From: Variovorax brevis | GTDB lineage: Bacteria; Pseudomonadota; Gammaproteobacteria; Burkholderiales; Burkholderiaceae_C | Assembly (NCBI RefSeq): GCF_030317105.1 | Contig: NZ_JASZYG010000019.1 | Span: forward strand, 1-64,000 | DNA: 64,000 nt | Direction: 5' to 3' | Part shown: in pieces, positions 43,482 through 54,249 of the stretch | How the letters are laid out: each line of letters begins with the position of its first letter | Position numbering within the stretch: the first letter of the stretch is position 1 | Notes under the pieces: model-generated | What the model saw: the letters and a program-made list of their open reading frames with translations, nothing else | Databases searched by the model: none | What the model was told of the DNA's origin: nothing | Position numbers and translations under genes: made by a program

Positions 43482-44669
43482 TCAAGCGCAGCGTTCGAAG
43501 ATGGCCGCGATGCCCTGGCCACCGCCAATGCACATCGTGACCAGCGCATAGCGGCCCTGCACGCGATGCAGTTCCGCAATCGCCTTCACGGTGATGATCG
43601 CACCGGTCGCGCCCACCGGATGGCCCAGCGAAATGCCCGAGCCGTTCGGGTTGACCTTGGCCGGGTCGAAGCCCAGTTCCTTGATGACCGCGCAGGCCTG
43701 CGCCGCGAAGGCTTCGTTGGACTCGATCACGTCGAGGTCGCTCACCTTGAGGCCCGTGCGCTCCAGCACCTTGCGCGTGGCCGGCACTGGGCCGATGCCC
43801 ATGTACGCCGGTTCAACGCCGGCGTGCGCGTAGCCGACCAGGCGCGCCAGCGGCTTGAGGCCGAGCGCCTTCGCGCGCTCGCCTTCGGCCAGCACGACCG
43901 CGGCGGCGCCGTCGTTGATGCCCGACGCATTGCCGGCCGTGACAAGGCCGTCCTTCTTGAAGGCCGGCTTCATCTTGGCCAGCGTCTCGACCGTGGTATC
44001 GGCGCGCACGTGCTCGTCGGTGTCGAACAGCACGATGCCCTTGCGCGTCTTGACCTCGACCGGAACGATCTGCTCCTTGAAGCGGCCCGCCGCAATGGCC
44101 GCCGCGGCGCGCTGCTGGCTCAGGACCGCCAGTTCGTCCTGCTGCTCGCGCGTGATGCCATAGCGCGCGGCCACGTTCTCGGCCGTGATGCCCATGTGCA
44201 TCTTTTCCCACGGGTCGTGCAGGATGCCGAGCATGTAGTCCACCAGCACGGTGTCACCCATGCGGGCACCGTAGCGGGCCGAAGTGTCGAAGTACGGGCC
44301 GCGGCTCATCGATTCCGAGCCGGCGCCGATCGCCACATCGCAATCGCCCAGCGCGATGGCCTGCGCCGCCGACACGATGGCCTGCAGGCCCGAGCCGCAC
44401 AGGCGGTTGACGTTGAAAGCGGGCGTCTCGATGGGGCAGCCGGCGTCGACGGCGGCGACGCGGCTCAGGTATGCGTCCTTCACATCGGTGGGAATGACGT
44501 TGCCCATCACGAGGTGGCCGACCGCTTCCGGCGCCACGCCGCTGCGCTGGATGGCGGCCTTCACAGCCGTGGTCGCCAGTTGGGTGTTGGGGACATCCTT
44601 CAGCGATCCGCCAAAGGTGCCGATGGCGGTGCGGGCGGTGCCGACCACGAAGATGTCGCGAGAGGTCAT
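43482..44669 (-). CDS. Acetyl-CoA C-acyltransferase (thiolase)
   Basis: A 395-residue thiolase with complete motifs. These are NVNRLCGSGLQAIVSAAQAI (nucleophilic Cys near 89), GAGSESMSRGPY, NEAFAAQACAVIKELG, GSGISLGHPVGATGA (His near 350) and LVTMCIGGGQGIAAIFE (second Cys near 380). It condenses or cleaves acyl-CoA in beta-oxidation or acetoacetyl-CoA metabolism. ATG 44669 follows AGGAAC and matches the family start. The upstream extension in the same frame is non-coding. It is divergent from the acyl-CoA ligase at 45022. The intervening region has a direct repeat likely to bind a regulator. Confidence 0.93.
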   Translation of the reverse strand: MTSRDIFVVGTARTAIGTFGGSLKDVPNTQLATTAVKAAIQRSGVAPEAVGHLVMGNVIPTDVKDAYLSRVAAVDAGCPIETPAFNVNRLCGSGLQAIVSAAQAIALGDCDVAIGAGSESMSRGPYFDTSARYGARMGDTVLVDYMLGILHDPWEKMHMGITAENVAARYGITREQQDELAVLSQQRAAAAIAAGRFKEQIVPVEVKTRKGIVLFDTDEHVRADTTVETLAKMKPAFKKDGLVTAGNASGINDGAAAVVLAEGERAKALGLKPLARLVGYAHAGVEPAYMGIGPVPATRKVLERTGLKVSDLDVIESNEAFAAQACAVIKELGFDPAKVNPNGSGISLGHPVGATGAIITVKAIAELHRVQGRYALVTMCIGGGQGIAAIFERCA

Positions 44670-45021
44670 GAATTGTTCCTGGAATTGAGGGAGGATGGGC
44701 TCACACCGTCGGGGGCGAGCCGCGTCGAGCAAAAGTCGTCCGCATCCGGGAAACAAGGGTACGAAACCCGGCGCCGCGGCGCACCGCATTTCGTGCCATT
44801 CGCTTCGCATTTCATGCCACGCGGCGATGCGGCGCGGCGATCGCCAAGCCTCCCGAGTCCGGGCGCTTGTCCCCGCTGGCGCCAAATGCTAAACGGGTGT
44901 CGTCATTTGACATGCAGGCTGCGCACGCCTGCGAGAGCATCAGTGCTGCTCGCAATAGCACGCCCAAGCTGCAGGTCCTGCCTGCAGGCAGTCCCCAAAA
45001 CGATCATTCGGAACAAGAAAC
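44670..45021. promoter_or_regulatory. Divergent promoter region with 21-bp-spaced direct repeats
   Basis: CGCATTTCGTGCCA (44785-44798) and CGCATTTCATGCCA (44806-44819) differ at one base and are spaced exactly 21 bp, two helical turns. This is typical of AraC-type activator sites. A TTGACA hexamer lies near 44907, nearer the acyl-CoA ligase gene. Related sequence occurs just upstream of the AraC gene at 57965. Confidence 0.6.
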
Positions 45022-46656
45022 ATGACGCAGAGACCCTGGCTCCATTCGTACGGCAACGTGCCCCCGCAGATCAATGCAGACGTCCACAGGTCCATCGTGG
45101 CGCTGCTCGAGCAGGCCATGGCCCGGTACGCGGACAAGACCGCCTTTCGTTCGTTCGGACAGAGCCTGAGCTACCGCGACGTCGATCGGCTGTCAGCACG
45201 CTTCGCCGCCTTCCTGCAGCATGAATTGAACGTCGGCAAGGGCGACCGTGTCGCCGTCATGATGCCCAATCTGGCGGCCTTCCCGGTGGTCTTCCTCGGG
45301 ATCGCCCGCGTCGGCGCGGTGCAGGTCAACGTGAACCCGCTCTACACCGCCAGGGAACTGGCGCACCAGCTCAACGACGCTGGTGTCAAGACCATCGTTG
45401 CGTACGACGGATCCACCGCAACGCTCGCCGAGGTGGTCAATGAGACTGCGCTGGCAAACATCGTCACGGTCAGCCCGGGCGACGGCTTGGCGACGCCCGT
45501 CGCCGGGCCCGCTCGCGACGCGCGCCTTCCCAGCGTGCTGCCCCTGGCGGACATTTTGCGCGAGGGCAAGCCCTCGAACTACAGCGCCCCGGTGATCACC
45601 GGCGACGACCTGCTGTTCCTGCAATACACCGGCGGCACCACCGGGGTTTCGAAGGGCGCCTGCTTGTCGCATCGCAACCTGGTCGCCAATACCGAGCAAT
45701 TCAAGGCCATCATGCAAGACAGCATCCGGCCCGGCGAAGAGGTGGTGGTAACGGCCTTGCCGCTGTATCACATCTTCGCGTTGATGGTGAATCTCATCAG
45801 CTATTTCTCGGTCGGTGCCGAGAACTGGCTGGTGGCCAGTCCGCGCGACGTGGATGGGCTGATCGATATCTTCAAGCAGTCGCGCCTGACCGTGTTCACC
45901 GGCGTGAACACGCTGTATTCGGGCCTTGCCGCGCATCCCCGGCTCAAGGAGGTCGACTTCTCGAGCCTGCGCCTGGCGATCGGCGGTGGGGCCGCGGTGA
46001 TCCCTGCGACGTCGGCGCGCTGGAAGGAAGTGACGGGTCGCCTGATCCTGGAGGGTTACGGCTTGTCGGAGACCAGCCCGATCCTGTCCATCAACCCGCC
46101 CTTTATCAGTGAGTTTTCCGGCACGACCGGACTGCCGCTGCCCTCTACCGACATCAAGCTGATCGACGAACTGGGCCACGAGGTGCCCTTGGGCCAGTCC
46201 GGCGAAATCTGCGCCAGCGGACCCCAGGTCATGAGCGGCTACTGGCAGCGGCCCGAATCGAGCGCCGCGGCCTTCACGCCCGACGGCTACTTCCGCACCG
46301 GCGATGTCGGCGTCTTCGACGAACGCGGATTCCTCAAGATCGTGGACCGCATCAAGGACATGATCATCGTATCGGGCTTCAACGTCTACCCGAACGAGAT
46401 CGAGGCCGTGGCGACGGCATGCGCCGGTGTGGCCGAATGTGCCTGCATCGGCGTGCCTGACCTGAAGACCGGCGAGGCCCTGCGGCTCTTCGTCGTGACC
46501 GAAGCGGGTGCAAGCCTGGCGCAACAGGACGTCATCGACCATTGCCGCGCGCTGCTCACCGGCTACAAGGTGCCCAAGACCGTGTCCTTCGTTGAAGCCC
46601 TGCCCAAGTCCACCGTGGGCAAGATCCTGCGGCGTGAGTTGCGCGACGTCGCCTGA
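45022..46656 (+). CDS. fadD: Long-chain fatty acid--CoA ligase
   Basis: A 544-residue ANL-family enzyme. The P-loop is LQYTGGTTGVSKGACLSHRN (about 210-229). Further motifs are YGLSETSP (about 350), YFRTGDVGVFDERGFLKIVDRIKDMI with VSGFNVYPNEIE (hinge and CoA-binding), and KSTVGKILRREL with the catalytic lysine near the C-terminus. It activates fatty acids for beta-oxidation, matching the divergent thiolase. Chain-length preference is not readable. The methylmalonyl-CoA mutase gene follows 23 bp downstream. Confidence 0.92.
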   Translation: MTQRPWLHSYGNVPPQINADVHRSIVALLEQAMARYADKTAFRSFGQSLSYRDVDRLSARFAAFLQHELNVGKGDRVAVMMPNLAAFPVVFLGIARVGAVQVNVNPLYTARELAHQLNDAGVKTIVAYDGSTATLAEVVNETALANIVTVSPGDGLATPVAGPARDARLPSVLPLADILREGKPSNYSAPVITGDDLLFLQYTGGTTGVSKGACLSHRNLVANTEQFKAIMQDSIRPGEEVVVTALPLYHIFALMVNLISYFSVGAENWLVASPRDVDGLIDIFKQSRLTVFTGVNTLYSGLAAHPRLKEVDFSSLRLAIGGGAAVIPATSARWKEVTGRLILEGYGLSETSPILSINPPFISEFSGTTGLPLPSTDIKLIDELGHEVPLGQSGEICASGPQVMSGYWQRPESSAAAFTPDGYFRTGDVGVFDERGFLKIVDRIKDMIIVSGFNVYPNEIEAVATACAGVAECACIGVPDLKTGEALRLFVVTEAGASLAQQDVIDHCRALLTGYKVPKTVSFVEALPKSTVGKILRRELRDVA

Positions 46657-46679
46657 ACAACGAAACAGCACGCACGAAC

Positions 46680-48842
46680 ATGGCGAACGAACCCAACTTC
46701 AAAACTGCGACCCTCGACGCCTGGAACAAGGCCGCCGCCAAATCCGCGCCCCGTGGCGACGTGAACGCCCTGAACTGGATGACGCCGGACGGCATCGCCG
46801 TCAAGCCGCTGTACACCGCGGCCGACCTCGAAGGCCTGAAGTACACCGACACGCTGCCAGGCTTCGAGCCCTTCCTGCGCGGCCCGCAGGCGACCATGTA
46901 CGCCGTGCGCCCCTGGACCATCCGCCAGTACGCCGGCTTTTCGACCGCCGAGGAATCCAACGCCTTCTATCGCAAGGCGCTGGCCGCCGGCGGGCAGGGC
47001 GTGAGCGTCGCCTTCGACCTGGCCACCCACCGCGGCTACGACAGCGACCATCCGCGCGTGACCGGCGACGTCGGAAAGGCGGGCGTGGCCATCGACTCGG
47101 TCGAGGACATGAAGATCCTGTTCGACCAGATCCCGCTGGACAAGGTGTCGGTGTCGATGACGATGAACGGCGCCGTGTTGCCGGTGCTGGCGGGCTACGT
47201 GGTTGCGGCGGAAGAGCAGGGCGTCGCGCAGGACCAGTTGAGCGGAACCATCCAGAACGACATCCTCAAGGAGTTCATGGTCCGCAACACCTACATTTTT
47301 CCGCCGGCGCCGAGCATGCGGATCATCGGCGACATCATCGAGTACACGGCGCAGAACATGCCGAAGTTCAACTCGATCTCGATCAGCGGCTACCACATGC
47401 AGGAAGCCGGCGCCAACCAGGCGCTGGAACTGGCCTTCACGCTGGCCGACGGCAAGGAATACGTGAAGACGGCGCTGGCCAAGGGCCTCGACGTGGACGG
47501 GTTCGCCGGACGCCTGAGCTTCTTCTGGGCCATCGGCATGAACTTCTATCTGGAAGTCGCCAAGATGCGCGCCGCGCGCCTCTTGTGGTGCCGGATCATG
47601 AAGGAGTTCGAGCCCAAGAACGCCAAGAGCCTGATGCTGCGCACGCACTGCCAGACATCCGGCTGGTCGCTCACCGAGCAGGACCCGTACAACAACGTCG
47701 TGCGCACCACCATCGAGGCGATGGCGGCGGTGTTCGGCGGCACGCAATCGTTGCACACCAACGCGCTCGACGAAGCCATCGCGCTGCCCACCGAATTCAG
47801 CGCCCGCATCGCGCGCAACACGCAGCTCATCATCCAGGAAGAGACGCACATCACGAACGTGATCGACCCGTGGGCCGGCAGCTACATGATGGAAAAGCTC
47901 ACGCAGGACATGGCGGACAAGGCGTGGGAAATCATCGAGGAAGTCGAGGCGATGGGCGGCATGACCAAGGCAGTGGACAGCGGCTGGGCCAAGCTCAAGA
48001 TCGAAGCCGCGGCGGCCGACAAGCAGGCGCGTATCGACTCCGGCAAGGACGTCATCGTCGGCGTCAACAAGTACAAGCTCAAGAACGAAGACACGCACGA
48101 CATCCTGCAGATCGACAACGTGAAGGTGCGCGACGGGCAGATTGCCAAGCTCAAGGCGATTCGAGAAAAGCGTGACACGGCTGCCGTGCAGGCCGCCCTC
48201 GACGCGCTCACCGCCGCGGCCGACAGCGGCAAGGGCAACCTGCTCGAACTGAGCATCCAGGCGGTGCGCTTGCGCGCCACGGTCGGCGAGATCAGCGATG
48301 CGCTGGAAAAGGTCTACGGCCGCCACCGCGCCGACACGCAGAAGGTCACCGGCGTCTACGCCGCGGCCTACGACTCGGCCGAAGGCTGGGAGACGCTGCA
48401 ACACGAAATCGCCGCCTTCGCCGAAGAGCAGGGCCGCCGTCCGCGTGTGATGATTTCCAAGCTCGGGCAGGACGGCCATGACCGCGGCGCGAAGGTGGTC
48501 GCAACCGCATTCGCGGACCTCGGTTTCGACGTGGACATGGGCCCGCTGTTCCAGACGCCGGAAGAGTGCGCGCGGCAAGCCATCGAGAACGACGTGCACG
48601 CCGTGGGCGTCTCCACGCTGGCCGCCGGCCACAAGACCCTCGTACCCGCGATCATCGAAGAGCTCAGGAAGCAGGGCGCCGACGACATCATCGTCTTCGT
48701 CGGCGGCGTGATTCCGCGGCAGGACTACGACTTCCTGTACGAAGCGGGCGTCAAGGGCATCTATGGCCCCGGCACGCCGATCCCGGCCAGCGCGAAAGAC
48801 GTGCTGGAACAGATTCGCGCGGCGTCTGCTGCAACCTGCTGA
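46680..48842 (+). CDS. scpA: Methylmalonyl-CoA mutase, single-chain
   Basis: A 720-residue adenosylcobalamin enzyme interconverting methylmalonyl-CoA and succinyl-CoA. The catalytic TIM barrel covers about 1-540 (FLRGPQATMYAVRPWTIRQYAGFSTAEESN, FDLATHRGYDSDHPRV, LRTHCQTSGWSLTEQDPYNN). The cobalamin-binding domain lies at about 585-715, with GQDGHDRGAKVVA as the DxHxxG signature and DDIIVFVGGVIPRQDY after it. Length is normal. It is followed at 57 bp by the carboxylase beta gene. The G-protein chaperone gene (meaB/argK) that often sits next to it is not in this cluster. Confidence 0.95.
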   Translation: MANEPNFKTATLDAWNKAAAKSAPRGDVNALNWMTPDGIAVKPLYTAADLEGLKYTDTLPGFEPFLRGPQATMYAVRPWTIRQYAGFSTAEESNAFYRKALAAGGQGVSVAFDLATHRGYDSDHPRVTGDVGKAGVAIDSVEDMKILFDQIPLDKVSVSMTMNGAVLPVLAGYVVAAEEQGVAQDQLSGTIQNDILKEFMVRNTYIFPPAPSMRIIGDIIEYTAQNMPKFNSISISGYHMQEAGANQALELAFTLADGKEYVKTALAKGLDVDGFAGRLSFFWAIGMNFYLEVAKMRAARLLWCRIMKEFEPKNAKSLMLRTHCQTSGWSLTEQDPYNNVVRTTIEAMAAVFGGTQSLHTNALDEAIALPTEFSARIARNTQLIIQEETHITNVIDPWAGSYMMEKLTQDMADKAWEIIEEVEAMGGMTKAVDSGWAKLKIEAAAADKQARIDSGKDVIVGVNKYKLKNEDTHDILQIDNVKVRDGQIAKLKAIREKRDTAAVQAALDALTAAADSGKGNLLELSIQAVRLRATVGEISDALEKVYGRHRADTQKVTGVYAAAYDSAEGWETLQHEIAAFAEEQGRRPRVMISKLGQDGHDRGAKVVATAFADLGFDVDMGPLFQTPEECARQAIENDVHAVGVSTLAAGHKTLVPAIIEELRKQGADDIIVFVGGVIPRQDYDFLYEAGVKGIYGPGTPIPASAKDVLEQIRAASAATC

Positions 48843-48899
48843 CCTCTTCGAAGCAATCCACGCAAGCGTGGCTCAAGAACAACCGACAGGCAAACCACC

Positions 48900-50432
<1,533 letters not shown>

Positions 50433-50447
50433 TTCAGGTAGAAAAGC

Positions 50448-50573
50448 ATGTTCAAGAAGATCCTGATTGCCAACCGCGGTGACCATCCGCGCAGCGGCGC
50501 AGCGACGAAGTCAAATTGCATGGCACGCGAAGCGTGCGCAGGCGGTTTCTCCGCGGAGACCCAAAATGTTTAA
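50448..50573 (+). pseudogene. Duplicated 5' end of the alpha-subunit gene (41-residue frame)
   Basis: MFKKILIANRG is encoded here and again at the true start 50566. The two 33-base stretches differ at five positions, and all five are synonymous third-codon changes. After GD the frame enters 80 bp of unrelated DNA with small palindromes (GCACGC-GAA-GCGTGC and TCTCCGCGGAGA). It stops at a TAA overlapping the second start. It looks like a recombination scar and might act as a leader peptide. Confidence 0.8.
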
Positions 50574-52614
50574 GAAGATCCTTATCGCGAACCGCGGGGA
50601 AATCGCCTGCCGCGTCATTCAAACGGCCAAGAAGATGGGCATCCTGACGGTGGCCGTCTATTCCGATGCCGACAAGGAGTCGCGCCATGTCGAACTGGCG
50701 GATGAAGCCGTCCACATCGGCGCAGCGCCCAGCCGTGAGAGCTACCTGCAAGCCGACCGCATCATTGCCGCGTGCAAGCAGACCGGCGCAGAAGCAGTCC
50801 ATCCCGGCTATGGCTTCCTGTCCGAGAACGAAGGCTTCGCCAGGAAGGTCGAGGAAGAGGGCATCATCTTCATCGGCCCGAAGCACTATTCGATCGCGGC
50901 CATGGGCGACAAGATCGCCTCCAAGAAGCTGGCCAACGAGGCCAAGGTCAACACCATCCCCGGCTGGAATGACGCCATCGAGTCGGCCGAGCGTGCGGTC
51001 GATATCGCCAAGGACATCGGCTATCCGGTCATGATCAAGGCGTCCGCCGGCGGCGGCGGCAAGGGCCTTCGCGTGGCTTTCAACGACAAGGAAGCCTTCG
51101 AAGGTTTCACCTCTTGCCGCAACGAGGCACGCAACAGCTTCGGCGATGACCGCGTGTTCATCGAGAAGTTCGTCGAGGAGCCGCGTCACATCGAGATCCA
51201 GGTGCTCGGCGACTCGCATGGCAACGTCATTTACCTGAACGAGCGCGAATGCTCGATCCAGCGACGCCACCAGAAGGTCATCGAAGAAGCGCCGTCGCCC
51301 TTCATCAGCGAGGAGACGCGCCGCGCCATGGGTGAGCAGGCCGTGGCGCTCGCCAAGGCGGTGAAATACCAGAGCGCAGGCACCGTGGAGTTCGTGGTCG
51401 GCAAGGACCAGAGCTTCTACTTCCTGGAAATGAACACGCGCCTGCAGGTGGAGCATCCCGTCACCGAATGCATCACCGGCCTCGACCTGGTCGAACTGAT
51501 GATCCGCGTGGCCGCAGGCGAAAAGCTCCCGCTCGCGCAGCAAGACGTCAAGCGCAACGGCTGGGCGATCGAGTGCCGCATCAACGCGGAAGACCCGTTC
51601 CGCAACTTCCTGCCTTCCACCGGCCGACTGGTGAAGTTCCAGCCGCCCAAGGCGACGATGTTCGCCTCCGACACCGAACACCTCAACGGCGTTCGCGTGG
51701 ACACCGGCGTGTACGACGGCGGCGAGATCCCGATGTACTACGACTCGATGATCGCCAAGCTCATCGTGCATGGCCGCGATCGCGCACACGCCATCTCGCT
51801 GATGCGTGAAGCGCTCAATGGCTTCGTGATCCGTGGCATCAGCAGCAACATCCCGTTCCAGGCGGCGCTGCTGGCGCATCCGAAGTTCGTGACGGGTGAC
51901 TTCAACACCGGCTTCATCGCCGAGCACTACGGCAAGGGGTTCCACGCCGAAGACGTGCCGCACCGCGACCCGGATTTCCTCGTTGCGCTGGCGGCGTTCA
52001 TGCATCGCCGATACCGGGCGCGTGCGTCCGGCATCAGCGGGCAACTGGATGGCCATGGCGTGAAGATTGGCGAGCAGTTTGTGGTGGTCAGGCTGGGCGA
52101 GGGCGGGAAGCAGTCGCATGCCGAGGTATCGGTGACCGATTTCGAAGGCAGCACCGGCTCCAGCGCAGTCACCGTGAACGGCAAGACCTTCGAGATGTGC
52201 AGCGATGCCTCGTTGGGTGCGGTCAGCGTGCAGGGCATGGTCAACGGCCAGCCCTTCACGGCGCAGGTCGAGCGCGGCGTGGGCAAGAATCCGCTGGCAA
52301 TGCGCATCTCGCACGACGGCACTCAGGTCGAGGCAATGGTGCTGTCGCCGCTGGGCGCGCGACTGTACAAGCTGATGCCCTACAAGGCGCCGCCGGACCT
52401 GAGCAAGTACCTGATGTCGCCGATGCCCGGCCTGTTGGTCGACGTGGCGGTGCAACCGGGCCAAAAGGTGCAGGCCGGCGAGAAGCTCGCGGTCATCGAG
52501 GCGATGAAGATGGAGAACGTGCTGTTCGCCTCGCAGGACGGCGTGGTCGGCAAGATCTCGGCCGAAAAGGGCGAGTCGCTGGCGGTGGATCAGGTGATCC
52601 TTGAATTCGCATGA
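50566..52614 (+). CDS. pccA: Propionyl-CoA carboxylase, alpha subunit (biotin carboxylase + BCCP)
   Basis: A 682-residue protein. The biotin carboxylase domain covers about 1-450. It has MFKKILIANRGEIACRVI, AVHPGYGFLSENE, MIKASAGGGGKGLRV (ATP loop), DRVFIEKFVEEPRHIEIQVLGDSHGN and FLEMNTRLQVEHPVTE. A linker domain comes next, then a biotinyl domain at the C-terminus, with VIEAMKMENVLFAS carrying the modified lysine. It carboxylates biotin for PccB. GGAG lies 9 bases before ATG 50566, which fixes this start rather than the duplicated one at 50448. The stop overlaps the next remnant start in ATGA. Confidence 0.95.
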   Translation: MFKKILIANRGEIACRVIQTAKKMGILTVAVYSDADKESRHVELADEAVHIGAAPSRESYLQADRIIAACKQTGAEAVHPGYGFLSENEGFARKVEEEGIIFIGPKHYSIAAMGDKIASKKLANEAKVNTIPGWNDAIESAERAVDIAKDIGYPVMIKASAGGGGKGLRVAFNDKEAFEGFTSCRNEARNSFGDDRVFIEKFVEEPRHIEIQVLGDSHGNVIYLNERECSIQRRHQKVIEEAPSPFISEETRRAMGEQAVALAKAVKYQSAGTVEFVVGKDQSFYFLEMNTRLQVEHPVTECITGLDLVELMIRVAAGEKLPLAQQDVKRNGWAIECRINAEDPFRNFLPSTGRLVKFQPPKATMFASDTEHLNGVRVDTGVYDGGEIPMYYDSMIAKLIVHGRDRAHAISLMREALNGFVIRGISSNIPFQAALLAHPKFVTGDFNTGFIAEHYGKGFHAEDVPHRDPDFLVALAAFMHRRYRARASGISGQLDGHGVKIGEQFVVVRLGEGGKQSHAEVSVTDFEGSTGSSAVTVNGKTFEMCSDASLGAVSVQGMVNGQPFTAQVERGVGKNPLAMRISHDGTQVEAMVLSPLGARLYKLMPYKAPPDLSKYLMSPMPGLLVDVAVQPGQKVQAGEKLAVIEAMKMENVLFASQDGVVGKISAEKGESLAVDQVILEFA

Positions 52615-52830
52615 TGGCGGGCGCGCCACCTGCCGGTGGCAGTCGAATGCTCAGCGCGAAGGGCGTACGCTTCGCCCCGGGCGGCATCCGCAAGCGTGCG
52701 ACGGGCTTCGACATCTGCTTCATGCATCCCAGGGCGAATGACGACTTCCCGATCGTCGGCGAAGGCGGCTTGATGGAGATGGTGCAGGCGCTGCCCGAGG
52801 TCGTGGCCGCCTTCAACGCGTCGGCCCGGG
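52611..52830 (+). pseudogene. C-terminal stump of a VOC-family protein (glyoxalase/epimerase-like)
   Basis: About 70 residues, including LSAKGVRFAPGGIRKRATGFDICFMHP and GEGGLMEMVQALPEVVAAF. This is the last beta-alpha-beta unit of a VOC protein of the kind found after pccA in related bacteria. FDICFMHP and E/L-x-MVQ match the final metal-ligand strand. The N-terminal two-thirds are absent. The remaining frame runs on to 52901 without family resemblance. A lost methylmalonyl-CoA epimerase-like role is possible but unproven. Confidence 0.6.
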
Positions 52831-52854
52831 AATCTGCCCGTAGCCCGCTTTGCA

Positions 52855-54123
52855 GTGGATGGAATGGACAGACCCATGCCCCGGCCATCCACGCCCAGTA
52901 GCGCACACCCCTTGGCGCACCTCGGTTCGTTGCAAGCGATTCTGTTGCTGGGCTGCATGGGCACGCTGGCCACCCTTTGGTCGGACATGCTGTTTCCCGC
53001 GATCCTGTCCATCCAGCAGGATCTGCACACCTCTGCCACTGCAGTACAGCAAACCGTATCGCTGTTCTTTGTCGCCAATGCCTTCATGTGCCTGTGGCAT
53101 GGCGTGCTTTCCGACGCCTGGGGACGGCGCAAGCCACTGCTCATCGGCCTGGTCGTGCTGGTGCTGACCTCGCTCTTGAGCCTGCTGGTCACCCGCATAG
53201 GGCACTTGTGGATCTTGCGCACGGTGCAGGGCCTGGTCGTCGGCCTGGGCCACGTGCTGTGCCGCGCCGTCATACGGGATCTGTACAGCGGCGAGGCCGC
53301 ACAAAAGATGATTGCCCACACCAGCTTGATGCAAACGGCCGGTCCCATCATCCTGCCAATGCTCGGGGGCTGGCTGACGTGGATGTGGGGCTGGCGCGCG
53401 GTATTTGCATTCCTCGGCGCGGTGGGCGTGGTGCTGCTGCTGGTCTATGCGCGCCACCTGCCTGAGACCCTGCCTCCGGCACGACGTCAAGCCATACGAC
53501 TGGGCAGCCTGTGGCGAAACTACCGCCTCGTGCTGGGTTCACCCTGGTTCATGCGCCTGAGCGTGGCGCACGCCTGCAACTGGGCGGCCATGTATCTCTA
53601 TGTGGCGGCGGGCCCGCAGCTCGTGACGCATTTGCTGGGGCGTCCCGCCACCGACGTCTACCTGGTCTTCACCCCCATGATGATGGGGCTGATTGCCGGC
53701 TTCCTCTACCTGCCGCGCTTGCTGAAACGCTGGGGCACGCAACGCACCATGTACCTTGCCTGTTCTGGATTTGCCCTGGTCAACGTGCTCAACATCACGC
53801 TGGCCGCTTGGGTGCCGCCCAGCCTGATGCATCTGTTGCCAATTGCGGCCTACGCCTTTGCAATCGCCCTGTCGATGCCACTGCTCGTGGGCCACGCGCT
53901 GCATCCCTTTCCTCACAATGCCGGGCTGGCCGCGTCCTGCCAACTGTTCCTGCAATACAGCATGATGGCGGCGGTGGCCGGTCTCCTCGCACCCATGCTG
54001 TGGGATTCCCTGTGGCACCTGGCCCTGGGCTGTGCCGCACTGACCGGCATCGGCATGGCATTGCTGCTGTGGCAACGCCACGTCACGCGCAAGGCGCAAG
54101 AGGCAGCAGTCGCCCAGACCTGA
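52855..54123 (+). CDS. MFS transporter, Bcr/CflA-like drug efflux type
   Basis: A 422-residue inner-membrane protein with 12 predicted spans. The motif A-like loop GVLSDAWGRRKPLLIGLVVL lies between spans 2 and 3, and the fourth-span motif LVVGLGHVLCRAVIRDLY is typical of the DHA1/Bcr subgroup (R in a membrane helix). The start may be 52855 or a few codons later (MDRPMPRPS). It probably exports a small molecule by proton antiport. The substrate is unknown. It stands after the VOC stump and convergent with the CoA-transferase operon. Confidence 0.88.
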   Translation: MDGMDRPMPRPSTPSSAHPLAHLGSLQAILLLGCMGTLATLWSDMLFPAILSIQQDLHTSATAVQQTVSLFFVANAFMCLWHGVLSDAWGRRKPLLIGLVVLVLTSLLSLLVTRIGHLWILRTVQGLVVGLGHVLCRAVIRDLYSGEAAQKMIAHTSLMQTAGPIILPMLGGWLTWMWGWRAVFAFLGAVGVVLLLVYARHLPETLPPARRQAIRLGSLWRNYRLVLGSPWFMRLSVAHACNWAAMYLYVAAGPQLVTHLLGRPATDVYLVFTPMMMGLIAGFLYLPRLLKRWGTQRTMYLACSGFALVNVLNITLAAWVPPSLMHLLPIAAYAFAIALSMPLLVGHALHPFPHNAGLAASCQLFLQYSMMAAVAGLLAPMLWDSLWHLALGCAALTGIGMALLLWQRHVTRKAQEAAVAQT

Positions 54124-54249
54124 CGCGGCAATGACGCCGTGGTGCTGCCTCTCGTCCCCGACGACGAGGCGCAACGAAGGGATGTTCCCCTGCGGTAGGC
54201 TCGTGTGCGACCCCACGGCGCAGGGGATGTCCGTCGCCGGTCAATCGCG

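Noticed and set aside
43566..45224. Plus-strand open frame of 552 codons
   Set aside because: Antisense to the thiolase. The C-terminal part overlaps the start of the acyl-CoA ligase in another frame.
46563..48632. Minus-strand open frame of 689 codons
   Set aside because: Antisense to methylmalonyl-CoA mutase, rich in His/Arg/Val without structure. It is a codon-bias shadow.
50452..52629. Minus-strand open frame of 725 codons
   Set aside because: Antisense to the carboxylase alpha subunit, with no recognisable motifs.
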